64,000 nt of DNA from Paraburkholderia ginsengisoli NBRC 100965 (GCF_000739735.1 NZ_BBJF01000020.1:1-64000); one strand, 5' to 3'; positions 9,020-18,364 are shown, counted from the first letter of the stretch. Numbers and translations: made by a program. The notes: generated by a model from the letters alone, not told the origin.

Positions 9020-9178
9020 CCTGAGTTGAGCGCAACCGTTGCTGTAGACATGGCGCGAGACGGCAGGAACACGCGTCACACGACGATGCCATAACCGCAC
9101 CATAACCACGCCACAACCGCGCTGATCGGCATCGCACACCTCGCCATGCCGGTCGGCCGACGGAGGAAGACACGCCCC

Positions 9179-10249
9179 ATGAATGCACTCGAACATCAGC
9201 TTCAATACCCATTCAACGACAGCCTGCCGGAGCCGGGCCACACGATGGAAGTCGCGCCCGGCGTGTTCTGGCTGCGCATGCCGCTGCCGTTCGCGCTCGA
9301 CCACATCAACCTGTGGCTGCTGCGCGACGAGATCGACGGCAAGCAAGGTTGGACGGTGGTGGATTGCGGCATCACGTCGGACACGACCAAGCAGAACTGG
9401 GAGAGCGTGTTCGACTCGCTGCTCGACGGCCTGCCGGTGCTGCGCGTGATCGTCACGCATTGCCATCCGGATCACATTGGCCTCGCGCACTGGGTGTGCA
9501 GCGGTGGTGACAAGAAGCGCTGGGACGCGCGGCTGTGGATGACGCTCGGCGAGTACATGCAGGCCCGCGTGATGGCCGCCGGTGACGGTTCGAATGCAGG
9601 CGGCGAGGCGGCGGCGCGGCACTTCGCGCGGCACGGTCTGAACGATCAGGACTCGCTCGAAAAACTGCGCAATCGCAACAGCTATTACTCGAGCTTGGTG
9701 CCGGCGATTCCGGGGCAATACCGGCGCCTGCGCGAAGCCGACGGCGTGAAGATCGGCGGTCAGACGTGGACGGTGGTGACGGGCTTCGGCCATTCGCCGG
9801 AACACTGCGCGTTGCATTGCGAACAGACCGGCGTGCTGATCTCCGGCGACATGGTGCTGCCGCGCATCTCGACCAACGTGTCGGTGTTCGACATCGAGCC
9901 GGAAGGCACGCCGCTCGCGTTGTATCTGGAGTCGCTCGGCCGCTACGAGACGATGCCCGAGGACACGCTGGTGCTGCCGTCGCATGGCAAGCCGTTTCGC
10001 GGCATGCACACGCGCATCCGGCAATTGCGCGAGCATCACGACGCGCGGCTCGCCGAAGTCCGCGAAGCATGCGCGGCCAAACCGCAGAGCGCCGCCGACA
10101 TCGTCCCGCTAATGTTCAAGCGCCAGCTCGACATCCATCAGATGACGTTCGCGCTGGGTGAAGCGCTCGCGCATTTGCATCTGCTGTGGCTCGCGGGCGA
10201 GTTGAAGCGCACCGAGGATGCGGACGGTGTGATCCGGTTTTCCGCGTGA
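9179..10249 (+). CDS. MBL-fold metallo-hydrolase
   Basis: A 356-residue metallo-beta-lactamase-fold hydrolase, counted from 9179, where GGAGGA lies 11 bases upstream. A slightly longer frame begins at 9146 without such a site. The zinc motif HCHPDH falls at residues 94-99. Later metal ligands are in GHSPEH, in the GD of ISGDMVLPR and in the LPSHGKPF histidine. The C-terminal 80 residues are a helical extension seen in MBL proteins linked to acyl-CoA or glyoxalase-type metabolism. Substrate unknown, possibly a thioester or ester. It is divergent from the MerR gene and may share its control. Confidence 0.88.
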   Translation: MNALEHQLQYPFNDSLPEPGHTMEVAPGVFWLRMPLPFALDHINLWLLRDEIDGKQGWTVVDCGITSDTTKQNWESVFDSLLDGLPVLRVIVTHCHPDHIGLAHWVCSGGDKKRWDARLWMTLGEYMQARVMAAGDGSNAGGEAAARHFARHGLNDQDSLEKLRNRNSYYSSLVPAIPGQYRRLREADGVKIGGQTWTVVTGFGHSPEHCALHCEQTGVLISGDMVLPRISTNVSVFDIEPEGTPLALYLESLGRYETMPEDTLVLPSHGKPFRGMHTRIRQLREHHDARLAEVREACAAKPQSAADIVPLMFKRQLDIHQMTFALGEALAHLHLLWLAGELKRTEDADGVIRFSA

Positions 10250-10280
10250 TGAGAGAAGAGATCGTTTTGATCTTTAAATA

Positions 10281-10313
10281 AAAAAAGCCCGGTCATACGA
10301 ACCGGGCTTTTTT
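10281..10313. terminator. Bidirectional intrinsic terminator
   Basis: A 13-bp perfect stem (AAAAAAGCCCGGT with ACCGGGCTTTTTT) and a 7-base loop lie between the converging MBL-hydrolase and solute-binding protein genes. It has a T-run on either strand, so it can serve both. Confidence 0.92.
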
Positions 10314-10339
10314 CTGTGTACCTTCGGGCGAGCCGTGAA

Positions 10340-11926
10340 TTACTGCACTGCGACCGTCCCAAAGTTCACCCGCCCAAACGGGCTCACGTGATAACCGCTC
10401 ACGTTCGTGCGGGTGATCGCCGAGGCGGTCGGATAACCCAGCGGAATCCACAGCGCCTGATCGTGGATGATCTGCTGCGCCTGCTCATACGTCTTGGTGC
10501 GCTTGGCCTGGTCCGGCGTGGCCTTGCCGTCCGCAATCAGCTTGTCCAGATCCTGATCGCAAAAGCGCGCGAAGTTGATCCCTGACTTCACCGCGTTGCA
10601 ACTGAAGAGCGGCGACAGATAGTTGTCCGGATCGCCGTTGTCGCCGGCCCAGCCCATGAACAGCGAGTCGTGCTGACCCTGCTTGGCCTGCTTGATCAGC
10701 TCGCCCCATTCGATCACCTTCACGTCCGCCTTCACGCCGATCTTCGCGAAGTCGGCCTGCAGCAATTCGGCGCCGGCCTTCGGATTCGGGTTCAGCACAC
10801 TGCCGTTCGGACGCACCCAGATGGTCGTTTCGAAGCCGTTCGGATAGCCCGCGTCGGCGAGCAGTTTCTTCGCCTTCGCCGGATCGTACGGCCAGCCCTT
10901 GATCGACCTGTTATAGCTCCACGTGTTCGGCGGATAGGGGTTCGTGGCGGGCGTCGCGGTGTTGTCGAACACGGTCTTCAGATACGTGCTGCGATCGAAC
11001 GCCATGTTCAGCGCGGCCCGCACCTTCTGGTTGTCGAGCGGCTTCTTCTGCGTGTTCAACGCGACGAACGCGGTCATGAAGGCCGGCGTCTGCACGATCG
11101 CGAGCGACTTGTCGTTCTTCGCGTCGGCGAGATCCTGCGGCTTCGGCGACAGCGCGATCTGGCATTCGCCCGCTTTCACTTTCTGCGCGCGCACGGTGGC
11201 GTCCGGCGTGATCGCGTAGATCAGGCGGTCGATCTTCGGCTTGGGCCCCCAGAAGGTCGGGTTCACGTCGTAGCGGATCACCGCGTCTTTCGTGTAGCTC
11301 TTCAGCACGAACGGGCCGGTGCCGATCGGCTTCGCGTTCAGATCGGTCTGCTTGCCGGCCTTGAGCAACTGGTCGGCGTATTCGGCCGAATAGATCGACG
11401 CGAAACCCATCGTCAGGATCGGCACGAAGGTCGCGTCCGGTGTGTTCAGTTCGAACTTGACGGTGTTCTCGTCTACCTTGCTGATCGACTTGATCAGCTT
11501 CGGCAGACCCATCGACTGTGCATGCGGGAAGCCGCTCGCGCCCGCCACCTTGTGCCACGGATTGCCGTCGTTGAGCATGCGGTCGAACGTGAAGACGACG
11601 TCGTCGGCGTTCAGTGCGCGGCTGGGCTTGAAGTAATCGGTGGTCTGGAACTGCACGTTCGGGCGCAGATGGAACGTGTAGGTGAGGCCGTCGGCGCTCA
11701 CGTCCCACTTCTCGGCCAGCGCCGGCACCACTTTCTTCGCGGCCTCGTCGTACGAGACCAGCGAGCTGAAGATCACGTCGGCCGACGCATTGGTCGTGAC
11801 GAGCGAATTGAACTGCACCACGTCGAAGCCGTCCGGGCTCGATTCGGTACAGACGGTCAGCGGTTTGGCGAGCACGAGCGCGGGCGCCGTGAACAGTAGG
11901 GCGGCTGCGAGCAGTTTGAAGCGCAT
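10340..11926 (-). CDS. ABC transporter solute-binding protein (dipeptide/oligopeptide type)
   Basis: A 528-residue periplasmic binding protein of the SBP_bac_5 family (DppA-like). It has a clear signal peptide (MRFKLLAAALLFTAPALVLA, cleaved before KPLTVC). The family landmarks follow: the VPALAEKWDVSADGLTYTFHLR segment, GTGPFVLKSY, the RAALNMAFDR region, and the C-terminal LFMGWAGDNGDPDNYLSPLF. The start at codon 5 of the open frame (11926) is preferred because it begins the signal peptide. It would capture small peptides or similar solutes. No permease or ATPase genes are adjacent, so its transporter is elsewhere or lies outside this window. Confidence 0.9.
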   Translation of the reverse strand: MRFKLLAAALLFTAPALVLAKPLTVCTESSPDGFDVVQFNSLVTTNASADVIFSSLVSYDEAAKKVVPALAEKWDVSADGLTYTFHLRPNVQFQTTDYFKPSRALNADDVVFTFDRMLNDGNPWHKVAGASGFPHAQSMGLPKLIKSISKVDENTVKFELNTPDATFVPILTMGFASIYSAEYADQLLKAGKQTDLNAKPIGTGPFVLKSYTKDAVIRYDVNPTFWGPKPKIDRLIYAITPDATVRAQKVKAGECQIALSPKPQDLADAKNDKSLAIVQTPAFMTAFVALNTQKKPLDNQKVRAALNMAFDRSTYLKTVFDNTATPATNPYPPNTWSYNRSIKGWPYDPAKAKKLLADAGYPNGFETTIWVRPNGSVLNPNPKAGAELLQADFAKIGVKADVKVIEWGELIKQAKQGQHDSLFMGWAGDNGDPDNYLSPLFSCNAVKSGINFARFCDQDLDKLIADGKATPDQAKRTKTYEQAQQIIHDQALWIPLGYPTASAITRTNVSGYHVSPFGRVNFGTVAVQ

Positions 11927-12154
11927 AGGTTCTCCCATAACGAGCGCAGTCAGTCGGTGCGTCTGGTTGTGTTATTCCGTTGACGAGGGACGGGCGTCGA
12001 CGCCGCCCTGATTGTGATACGTTTCCGGCGCTCGCGCATGGGGCGGAGGGTCCGCGCCCACGTGCGCCGTGCGCCTTGGCGAAAGCTTATCGAAGGGAGA
12101 TTACGGCGACAACAACATAATCCGCATATTCATATGGAGCCTCGCCGCCCGTGT

Positions 12155-12979
12155 TCATGCCGACGACGCGCGCCGCAGCAGATAGGCGACTCCGTCGATG
12201 GCGCGCACGCCGTACCACGACGCCATTTCTCCATCGATCAACTCGATGCGCTTGCCCGCCAGCCGCGGATCGCGGGCGAGCGCATCGCGATGCGTCGGCG
12301 TGAAGCGGTACGGTTCGCTTGAGAGCAGGATGCGATCGACTTGCGCCAGCCACGGCGCGTCATCGAAGTCGAGCATCGGATAGCGCGCTGCGCCCGCCAC
12401 ACCTCCGCGCGTATCGGGCAGCGTATGCCAGTTCACGAGCCGCAGCATCGCGGCGATGTAGGTGTCGCGCGCGACCGTCATCCACGGCTCGCGCCAGATC
12501 AGATACAGCACGTTTTGCGCGGCGAGCGTGTGCGCCCGCTCCATGGCTTCGCGCAGCCGCGCTTCGAGTCGCTCGTTGAGACTTTCAGCTTCCTGTGTGT
12601 GGTCGAAGATTGCGCCGAGCAGCGCGTACAGCGCGAGATTGTCCTGCGGGGTCTGCGGATGGGTGACGACGATGTGCGGCACGAACGCGCGCAATTGCTC
12701 GACGGTGTCGCGTTCGTTTTCGTCGATATTGACGATCAGATGAGTAGGGCGCAGAGCGCGAATCGCGTCCAGCTTGACGGCCTTGGTGCCGCCGACCTTG
12801 CGAATCTCGCGCACCTTGTCGTGCGGATGCACACAGAAGCCAGTGCGTCCGACGATCTGTTTGTCGAGTCCAAGCGCAAAAAGCGTTTCGGTGACGCTCG
12901 GCACCAGCGACACGATGCGCGCGTCGGCGCCCGCTGTTTCGTGCGCGACGCCGGCTGCATCGACCGCACGGGGCTGCAT
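12155..12979 (-). CDS. Cobalamin-binding-like protein (BtuF/periplasmic-binding fold)
   Basis: A 274-residue protein with the helical-backbone metal-receptor fold of BtuF/FhuD. It shows RIVSLVPSVTETLFALGL at about residues 21-38, then VGGTKAV, and a C-terminal SSEPYRF and DGEMASWYGVR region. It lacks a recognisable signal peptide, since the first 20 residues are polar, although the family is normally periplasmic. It begins 3 bases after the SDR stop, at the end of the argS-SPOR-dsbA unit. It may bind corrinoid or another metal chelate in the cytoplasm, or have lost transport. Fold confident, role uncertain. Confidence 0.78.
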   Translation of the reverse strand: MQPRAVDAAGVAHETAGADARIVSLVPSVTETLFALGLDKQIVGRTGFCVHPHDKVREIRKVGGTKAVKLDAIRALRPTHLIVNIDENERDTVEQLRAFVPHIVVTHPQTPQDNLALYALLGAIFDHTQEAESLNERLEARLREAMERAHTLAAQNVLYLIWREPWMTVARDTYIAAMLRLVNWHTLPDTRGGVAGAARYPMLDFDDAPWLAQVDRILLSSEPYRFTPTHRDALARDPRLAGKRIELIDGEMASWYGVRAIDGVAYLLRRASSA

Positions 12980-12982
12980 GAT

Positions 12983-13756
12983 TTATTCGGCAGCGACGCG
13001 CGGCTTGCGCGGCGCGCGTTCGAACGCGCGGTCGTAGAGCCAGCGCGGCAGCACGTGCAGCAGCATCGCGACGATGCGCATTTGCCACGGGAACACCGCG
13101 AACGCCGTCTGCCGCTCGATCGCTTGCGCCACTTTCGTGGCGAACCGGTCGGCGTCCATCAGGAACGGCATGCTGTACGGGTTGTGCTCGGTCATCGGCG
13201 TGCGGATGTAACCCGGCGCAATGGTGACGACACCGACGCCCAGCGGCCGCATCTCGACACGCAACGCTTCGAGATACTTCAATGCGGCCGACTTCGACGC
13301 GCTGTATGCGCCCGAGCCCGGCAAGCCGCGCACACTGGCGACGCTGGCGATGCCGACCAGCGTGCCGCGCTTCGCGGCGATCATCGCGGCGGCGAACGGC
13401 TCGAAGGTGGCGACCATGCCGAAGTAATTGACGTCCATCACTTCGCGGAAGGTGCGCAGATCGCCCTGTCCGGTGACCGCGCCGCGACTGATGCCGGCGT
13501 TGGCGATCACGACGTCGGGCAAGCCGTGCTGCGCGATGAATTGCGCGGCCGCCTCGGCGAGCGCTTCGGCGTCGCGAACGTCGACGGAATAAAGAGAGAC
13601 GGTGGTGTGCGGATGGGACTGCTGGAACGCGGCGAGCGCGTCACCGCGGCGGGCAATGAGGCCGATAATCGCGCCGCGCCGGGCGTACTCGTCGGCGAGC
13701 GCGAGGCCGATGCCGCTCGAAGCGCCGGTAATGAAAACCTTCAGCGGTGAACTCAT
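12983..13756 (-). CDS. Short-chain dehydrogenase/reductase
   Basis: A 257-residue classical SDR. The nucleotide-binding motif GASSGIG is at residues 11-17, NAGIS near residue 90, and YSASK carries the catalytic Tyr and Lys near residues 151-155. PGYIRTPMT follows, as usual. The C-terminal 40 residues have an extra hydrophobic or basic helix (RIVAMLLHVLPRWLYDRAF) suggesting membrane association. It belongs to the group often annotated as SDR-family NAD(P)-dependent oxidoreductase without defined substrate. It lies 15 bases after dsbA and 3 before the BtuF-like gene, probably in one operon. Confidence 0.88.
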   Translation of the reverse strand: MSSPLKVFITGASSGIGLALADEYARRGAIIGLIARRGDALAAFQQSHPHTTVSLYSVDVRDAEALAEAAAQFIAQHGLPDVVIANAGISRGAVTGQGDLRTFREVMDVNYFGMVATFEPFAAAMIAAKRGTLVGIASVASVRGLPGSGAYSASKSAALKYLEALRVEMRPLGVGVVTIAPGYIRTPMTEHNPYSMPFLMDADRFATKVAQAIERQTAFAVFPWQMRIVAMLLHVLPRWLYDRAFERAPRKPRVAAE

Positions 13757-13771
13757 TCCGGCGCCTCGTCT

Positions 13772-14410
13772 TTACATCTTCTTGGCGCGGACTTGCTGCA
13801 CCAGGTAGTCGAGCACCTGGATCGTGCCCGGCAGGCTGTTGGTCGCGGCCGGGCCGGTTTCATACTTGCCCTGCACGGCGAGCGTCGGCACACCGTCGAT
13901 CTTGTACGAGTCGAGCATCTTCTTGTCCTTCTGCAACGCGCTTTGCGTCGAGAACGAGTTGTACGCTTCCATGTACTTCTTCGGATCGACGCCGAGCTTC
14001 GCGAGGAATTTGCTCTGGTCTTCCGGCGTCAGCAGGTAGTTCTTGTTGACGTGGATTTCGTTGAAGATCTTCGGCGTGAGTTCGTTCACGACGCCGAGTG
14101 CGTCGAGCGCGTGGAACATCTTCGAGTGCGGAATGAAGTCGTCGCGGAAAGCGACCGGCACGCGCTTGAACACGACGTCCGGACCCTGCTTCTTCGCCCA
14201 TGCTTCGAGGTACGGGTTGAATTCGTTGCAGTGCGGGCAGCCGTACCAGAAGAACTCGATGACTTCGATCTTGCCGGCCGGCACGTCGGTCGGCTGCGCC
14301 GAGGCCAGCACGGTGTAGTCCTTGCCCGAGACGGGCGCGGCCGGCGTTGCCTGCGCCGTGGCGGCAATGAGGCCCAGCGAGAGGAACAGAATGCTCAGCA
14401 GTTTTTTCAT
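13772..14410 (-). CDS. dsbA: Thiol:disulfide interchange protein DsbA
   Basis: A 212-residue periplasmic thiol oxidase. A signal peptide (MKKLLSILFLSLGLIAATAQA) fixes the start at 14410; the longer frame upstream is non-coding. The active site FWYGCPHC places the redox cysteines at residues 58 and 61. The cis-proline loop is DGVPTLAV. Helical insertion and overall length match DsbA. It would introduce disulfides into exported proteins with DsbB as partner. It follows the SPOR-domain gene and argS, a common order in Burkholderiales. Confidence 0.95.
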   Translation of the reverse strand: MKKLLSILFLSLGLIAATAQATPAAPVSGKDYTVLASAQPTDVPAGKIEVIEFFWYGCPHCNEFNPYLEAWAKKQGPDVVFKRVPVAFRDDFIPHSKMFHALDALGVVNELTPKIFNEIHVNKNYLLTPEDQSKFLAKLGVDPKKYMEAYNSFSTQSALQKDKKMLDSYKIDGVPTLAVQGKYETGPAATNSLPGTIQVLDYLVQQVRAKKM

Positions 14411-14569
14411 GTTGTGTTGACCCAGGTAGGCGTAAAACGGTGGCGCCACGCAAATGCCCGTCACCGTTGCGCAGATTCGGCATTGAACGTTGCAGCTGTC
14501 CGACGTGTTGTGACACGCGCCGCGCATCGATAGTTTCGATGACCGCGCGTGGCAACGATTACCGTTTGT

Positions 14570-15370
14570 TTATTGTTTGGTGAAGCGGATCACGGCGGTA
14601 TCCACGCCCGCGTCCGACAGACGCTGACGGCTCGAATTCATGTCCTCGAACTTCGAGAACGGACCGATGCGCACGCGATAGTACGTCACGCCGCCCGCGT
14701 CCCGCTGGGTGACCTTCGACTCGAAGCCCTGGAACGCGAGACGCGCGCGCTGCTGTTCGGCATCCGCTGCCGTCTTGTATGCGCCCACTTGCAGGAAGTA
14801 GCCGGTGTTCGCGTCGCCCGGCGCCGGTGCCGCGCTTGCGCCCGGCTTGGCGGCGTTGGCGGTGGCCGGGGCCGAGGTGCTCTTCGGCGCGGAGCCCGCC
14901 GCGGTCGCGGCCGGCGCGCTCGTGGCTTGTGGCTTCTTCGCCGGAGCGGGCACGGCTGCCGTGCCGGTGCCGTTATCCTGCGCAGGCTTCGGCGCGACGG
15001 CGGTGCCGTTCGCATTGCCCGCCGACGGCGGCACTTCGACGATCTGCGGTTCTTCGAGCATGCCCGACTGGGTCTGCGAATTGGTCTGGCCCGGCGCGGT
15101 GTTCGGCGGCGCCGGTTGCGCGGCCTGCGGCACCGGCTGGCCCGGCGTCTTGCCCTGCAACGGACGGTTCGGATCGTATTGCGCGGCGCTCGCGCCGGCG
15201 TCGGACGCCGCGGGCGGCGCCACCTTCGACACGAACGGCGTAGGTGCACGGGTGATATACAGCGCCACCACTACCGCGATCGCAAGGCCGACGATCAGGC
15301 CCAGCACGATGCCGAGAAAAGTCCCCCCGGTTTGTTTCGATTGCTTTGTTGTGCGGCGTGGTTTTGCCAT
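14570..15370 (-). CDS. SPOR-domain cell-division protein (FtsN-like)
   Basis: A 266-residue bitopic membrane protein. A short basic cytoplasmic tail (MAKPRRTTKQ) is followed by one transmembrane segment at about residues 24-45, a long Ala/Pro-rich periplasmic linker, and a C-terminal SPOR domain (FLQVGAYKTAADAEQQRARL to the end). SPOR domains bind denuded septal peptidoglycan, so a role at the division site is likely. The start at 15370 has AGGTGA eight bases upstream, so the longer frame from 15388 is rejected. The gene lies between argS and dsbA. Confidence 0.9.
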   Translation of the reverse strand: MAKPRRTTKQSKQTGGTFLGIVLGLIVGLAIAVVVALYITRAPTPFVSKVAPPAASDAGASAAQYDPNRPLQGKTPGQPVPQAAQPAPPNTAPGQTNSQTQSGMLEEPQIVEVPPSAGNANGTAVAPKPAQDNGTGTAAVPAPAKKPQATSAPAATAAGSAPKSTSAPATANAAKPGASAAPAPGDANTGYFLQVGAYKTAADAEQQRARLAFQGFESKVTQRDAGGVTYYRVRIGPFSKFEDMNSSRQRLSDAGVDTAVIRFTKQ

Positions 15371-15449
15371 CGTACGAATCACCTGCAAAAAGAATCCAGG
15401 AACGGCCGTCGATTATAACGACGGCCGCGTGCATGTTGCGCCGGAGGAG

Positions 15450-17240
15450 TTACATCTTGACGGGAGCGGAGACGCCGATCGTCGCGAGACCGTTGGCCAG
15501 CACCTGGCGCGTGGCCGCGAGCAGCGCAACGCGTGCATTGCGTTCGGCCGCATCGTCGACCAGCACGCGTTCGGCCCGGTCATTGTAGAACGAGTGGAAT
15601 TCGCCCGCGAGGTCGCGCAGGTAGAAAGCGACCGCGTGCGGCGCGAGTTCGTCGGCCGCGTGTTGCAGCATGTCCGGGAATTCGGCGAGCTTGTTCAGCA
15701 GGGCCATCGCGCGTTCGCTGGTGAGCGGCGCCACGTCCACGCTGGCGAGCGTGCTCTCGTCCGTGCTGTAGCGCGTCTTGCATTCGGCGATCACCGAGCA
15801 GATCCGGGCGTGCGCATACTGCACGTAGTGCACCGGATTTTCGTCGTTCTGCTTCAGCGCGAGGTCGATGTCGAACACGAATTCCGTGTCCGCTTTGCGC
15901 GAGATCAGGAAGAAGCGCACGGCGTCGCGGCCGCGGCGAATTGTTTCCTCGTCGATCAGATCGACGGCCGCTTCCGAACCCGGCGTCGCGCCGCCCGACC
16001 ATTCGATCAGATCACGCACCGTCACGTAGCTGCCGGCACGCTTGGAGATCTTCACCTCTTCGCCGTTGCGCATCACCGTGACCATCTTGTGCAGGATGTA
16101 GTCGGGATAGCCCTTCGGGATGCCGATGCCGAGACCTTGCAGGCCGGCGCGCACCCGCGCGATCGTGCCGTGGTGGTCCGAGCCCTGGACGTTGATGACC
16201 TTGGTGAAGCCGCGTTCCCACTTCGCGACGTGATAGGCGACGTCCGGCACGAAGTACGTGTAGGTGCCGTCGGTCTTGCGCATCACGCGGTCCTTGTCGT
16301 CGCCGTCGTCGGTAGTGCGCAGCCACAGTGCGCCTTCCTGCTCGTAGGTCTTGCCGGCGGCGATCAGCGCCGCGACGGTCTTCTCGACCCGGCCTTCCGA
16401 GTACAACGACGACTCCAGATAGTACTGGTCGAACTTCACGCCGAACGCCTGCAGGTCCATGTCCTGCTCGCGGCGCAGATACGCGACCGCGAAGCGGCGG
16501 ATCGCCTCAAGATTCTCGACATCGCCCGCGCCGGTGACCGGCTCGCCGTCGCTCGCGGCCACCGTGGCGCCGTTCAGATAATCTTTCGCGATGTCGGCGA
16601 TGTACTCACCGTTGTAGGCCGAAGCCGGCCAGCCTTCGTCGCCGGGAGCGAGGCCGCGCGCGCGTGCCTGCGTGGACAGCGCGAGCGTGTGGATCTGCAC
16701 GCCCGCGTCGTTGTAGTAGAACTCGCGGTGCACGTCCCAGCCTTGCGAAGCGAGCACGTTCGACAGCGCGTCGCCGAGCGCGGCCTGACGGCCGTGGCCG
16801 ACGTGCAGCGGACCGGTCGGATTGGCCGACACGAATTCGATCAGCACGTGCTTGCCGGCGTCGCGTTGCGAGCGGCCGAAGGTCTCTTTCTCGGCGAACA
16901 CGGCGGCGATCACCGCCTGCTTGGCCGCAGCGGTGAGGCGCAGGTTGATGAAGCCGGGGCCGGCGACTTCGGCGGCTTCGACGAGACCCTGGGCTTGCGG
17001 CTGCGCGAGCAGCGCGTCGACGATCTGCTGGGCCAACTGGCGCGGATTGGCGCGCAGCGGCTTCGCGAGTTGCATCGCCACATTGCACGCGACATCGCCG
17101 TGCGCGGCGACCTTCGGGCGTTCCAGCGTGATGGTGGGCGACACGAAGGCGGCTTCGCTTGCGCCTTGCGTGGCGAGCGCGACCTGCTTCACGGTGTCGG
17201 CGAGCAGGGTTTCGAGGGTATGTTTATGTGCGGGCAGCAT
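15450..17240 (-). CDS. argS: Arginyl-tRNA synthetase
   Basis: A 596-residue class I aminoacyl-tRNA synthetase that charges tRNA-Arg. The HIGH-like motif appears as HVGH at about residues 146-149 within PTGPLHVGHGRQ. As usual in ArgS, a KISKRAG sequence replaces the standard KMSKS loop. The N-terminal Add1 domain that recognises the tRNA D-loop and the C-terminal anticodon-binding domain with the DALRP-type region (end LATIGVSAPVKM) are both present. It leads the SPOR-dsbA-SDR group on the minus strand. Confidence 0.96.
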   Translation of the reverse strand: MLPAHKHTLETLLADTVKQVALATQGASEAAFVSPTITLERPKVAAHGDVACNVAMQLAKPLRANPRQLAQQIVDALLAQPQAQGLVEAAEVAGPGFINLRLTAAAKQAVIAAVFAEKETFGRSQRDAGKHVLIEFVSANPTGPLHVGHGRQAALGDALSNVLASQGWDVHREFYYNDAGVQIHTLALSTQARARGLAPGDEGWPASAYNGEYIADIAKDYLNGATVAASDGEPVTGAGDVENLEAIRRFAVAYLRREQDMDLQAFGVKFDQYYLESSLYSEGRVEKTVAALIAAGKTYEQEGALWLRTTDDGDDKDRVMRKTDGTYTYFVPDVAYHVAKWERGFTKVINVQGSDHHGTIARVRAGLQGLGIGIPKGYPDYILHKMVTVMRNGEEVKISKRAGSYVTVRDLIEWSGGATPGSEAAVDLIDEETIRRGRDAVRFFLISRKADTEFVFDIDLALKQNDENPVHYVQYAHARICSVIAECKTRYSTDESTLASVDVAPLTSERAMALLNKLAEFPDMLQHAADELAPHAVAFYLRDLAGEFHSFYNDRAERVLVDDAAERNARVALLAATRQVLANGLATIGVSAPVKM

Positions 17241-17694
17241 GCTTGTTGCGAGTCCAGTGAGGCAATCCGGTGATGCGGAAGAGGCGCCGGCCGCGCGGCT
17301 GGCGCGGCCGATTCGTCAGAAGCGTGGAAAGCGGCGAGGCGCCTGGCGCGGCTTTTCGGTGCGCCGGGCGCAGCGTGAGCGCATCGGGCACGTTGTCTGC
17401 AACGCGGTAAGCGGTGCACGGCAACTTGCAGCGGCCTTGGCTGCCACGGCATGCGCGGTTGCGGCCGACCGGCCCGGCCGCGCTGCTTGCGCTTCGCCTC
17501 GCGCGGCGCAGGGCGGCGCGCTTTTCCGTCCAGACGGATTTTAGCAGGTGCTAATATGTTCAATGAGATGCCCAGCAAGGGCCGTGGCCGCCGCGACTGA
17601 CCGGCGCGTTGCCGTGACGATCGCGTAACGCGCGCCGGCAGCCGCGTTCGGGCTGCTCGCGCGTCGATCCAACATAACGAAAAAGGGAACAGTC

Positions 17695-18021
17695 ATGCTG
17701 ATTACTTTCAAATGCCGCGCCTGCCCAGACGTGATGATGCTGGAGAACCTGGCTCAGTATCTGGTCGGCATTGTCGGCAAGCGCCTTGGGGAGCGGGGCG
17801 TCATCACTCACGACGAACTGGCCCCGGCCATCCAGAAACTTGAAGCCGCGATCACCTTCGATAAACAGGAACGCGCCGAGCACGACGGTCACTTCCACGA
17901 AAACGAAGAAGGCTACGAGCATCACGAGATTCCGCCGGGGCTCGCGCAGCGCGCGTATCCGTTCCTCGACATGCTGCGCGCGGCGCAGAAGGTAAACGCA
18001 GACATTGTTTGGGGTCTGTGA
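17695..18021 (+). CDS. DUF1840 domain protein
   Basis: A 108-residue small acidic cytoplasmic protein. The sequence runs from MLITFKCRACPDVMMLENLAQYL to a His/Glu-rich middle (EHDGHFHENEEG) and a C-terminal helix with RAYPFLDMLRAAQK. This matches DUF1840, a family of unknown function widespread in betaproteobacteria. CxxC-like cysteines (Cys8 and Cys11) and the His-rich patch could bind metal, which is inference. A purine-rich AAAAGGGA site precedes the start. It is a single-gene unit with a terminator downstream. Confidence 0.88.
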   Translation: MLITFKCRACPDVMMLENLAQYLVGIVGKRLGERGVITHDELAPAIQKLEAAITFDKQERAEHDGHFHENEEGYEHHEIPPGLAQRAYPFLDMLRAAQKVNADIVWGL

Positions 18022-18096
18022 TTCCCCGCATGCCGCGTTAGCGCGAGTGCCGAGGCAGCAACAACGCCCGGCCGCGTAAAAGCTGCGCACCAATGA

Positions 18097-18123
18097 AAAG
18101 AGCCCGCTCAACGCGGGCTCTTT
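18097..18123. terminator. Bidirectional intrinsic terminator
   Basis: An 11-bp stem (AAAGAGCCCGC with GCGGGCTCTTT) and a 5-base loop lie between the converging DUF1840 gene and the small secreted-protein gene. T-rich sequence follows the stem on each strand. Confidence 0.85.
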
Positions 18124-18157
18124 GTCTTTGCAACGGTCGAAGCGGCCGTGCGGCTTA

Positions 18158-18364
18158 CTAGCTGGCGGCGTTCGCCGGCGCGGCGGCGGGAGCCGATGCG
18201 CCTTTCTTCGTCTTCTGCTTCTTCGGCTTCTTGACGTGCTTCACGACCGGCGGCGAATACGAACTGACCGCGCTGGAGCCGCCCGGCGCAGCGGGCTGGG
18301 CCAGCGCCGCCGAGGCGCCCACGGCAAGCGAAACAGCAGTCAATAACAGCGCCAGCTTTTTCAT
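18158..18364 (-). CDS. Small secreted Lys-rich protein, unknown function
   Basis: A 68-residue protein starting at 18364. It has a textbook signal peptide (MKKLALLLTAVSLAVGASAA, cleaved after ALA before QPAAP). The mature part has a basic core VKHVKKPKKQKTKK and a Pro/Ala-rich tail. I do not recognise a named family. Such small basic periplasmic proteins are common in Burkholderia, often annotated as hypothetical. The longer frame upstream (to 18472) lacks coding character before the signal peptide. It is convergent with DUF1840. Confidence 0.7.
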   Translation of the reverse strand: MKKLALLLTAVSLAVGASAALAQPAAPGGSSAVSSYSPPVVKHVKKPKKQKTKKGASAPAAAPANAAS

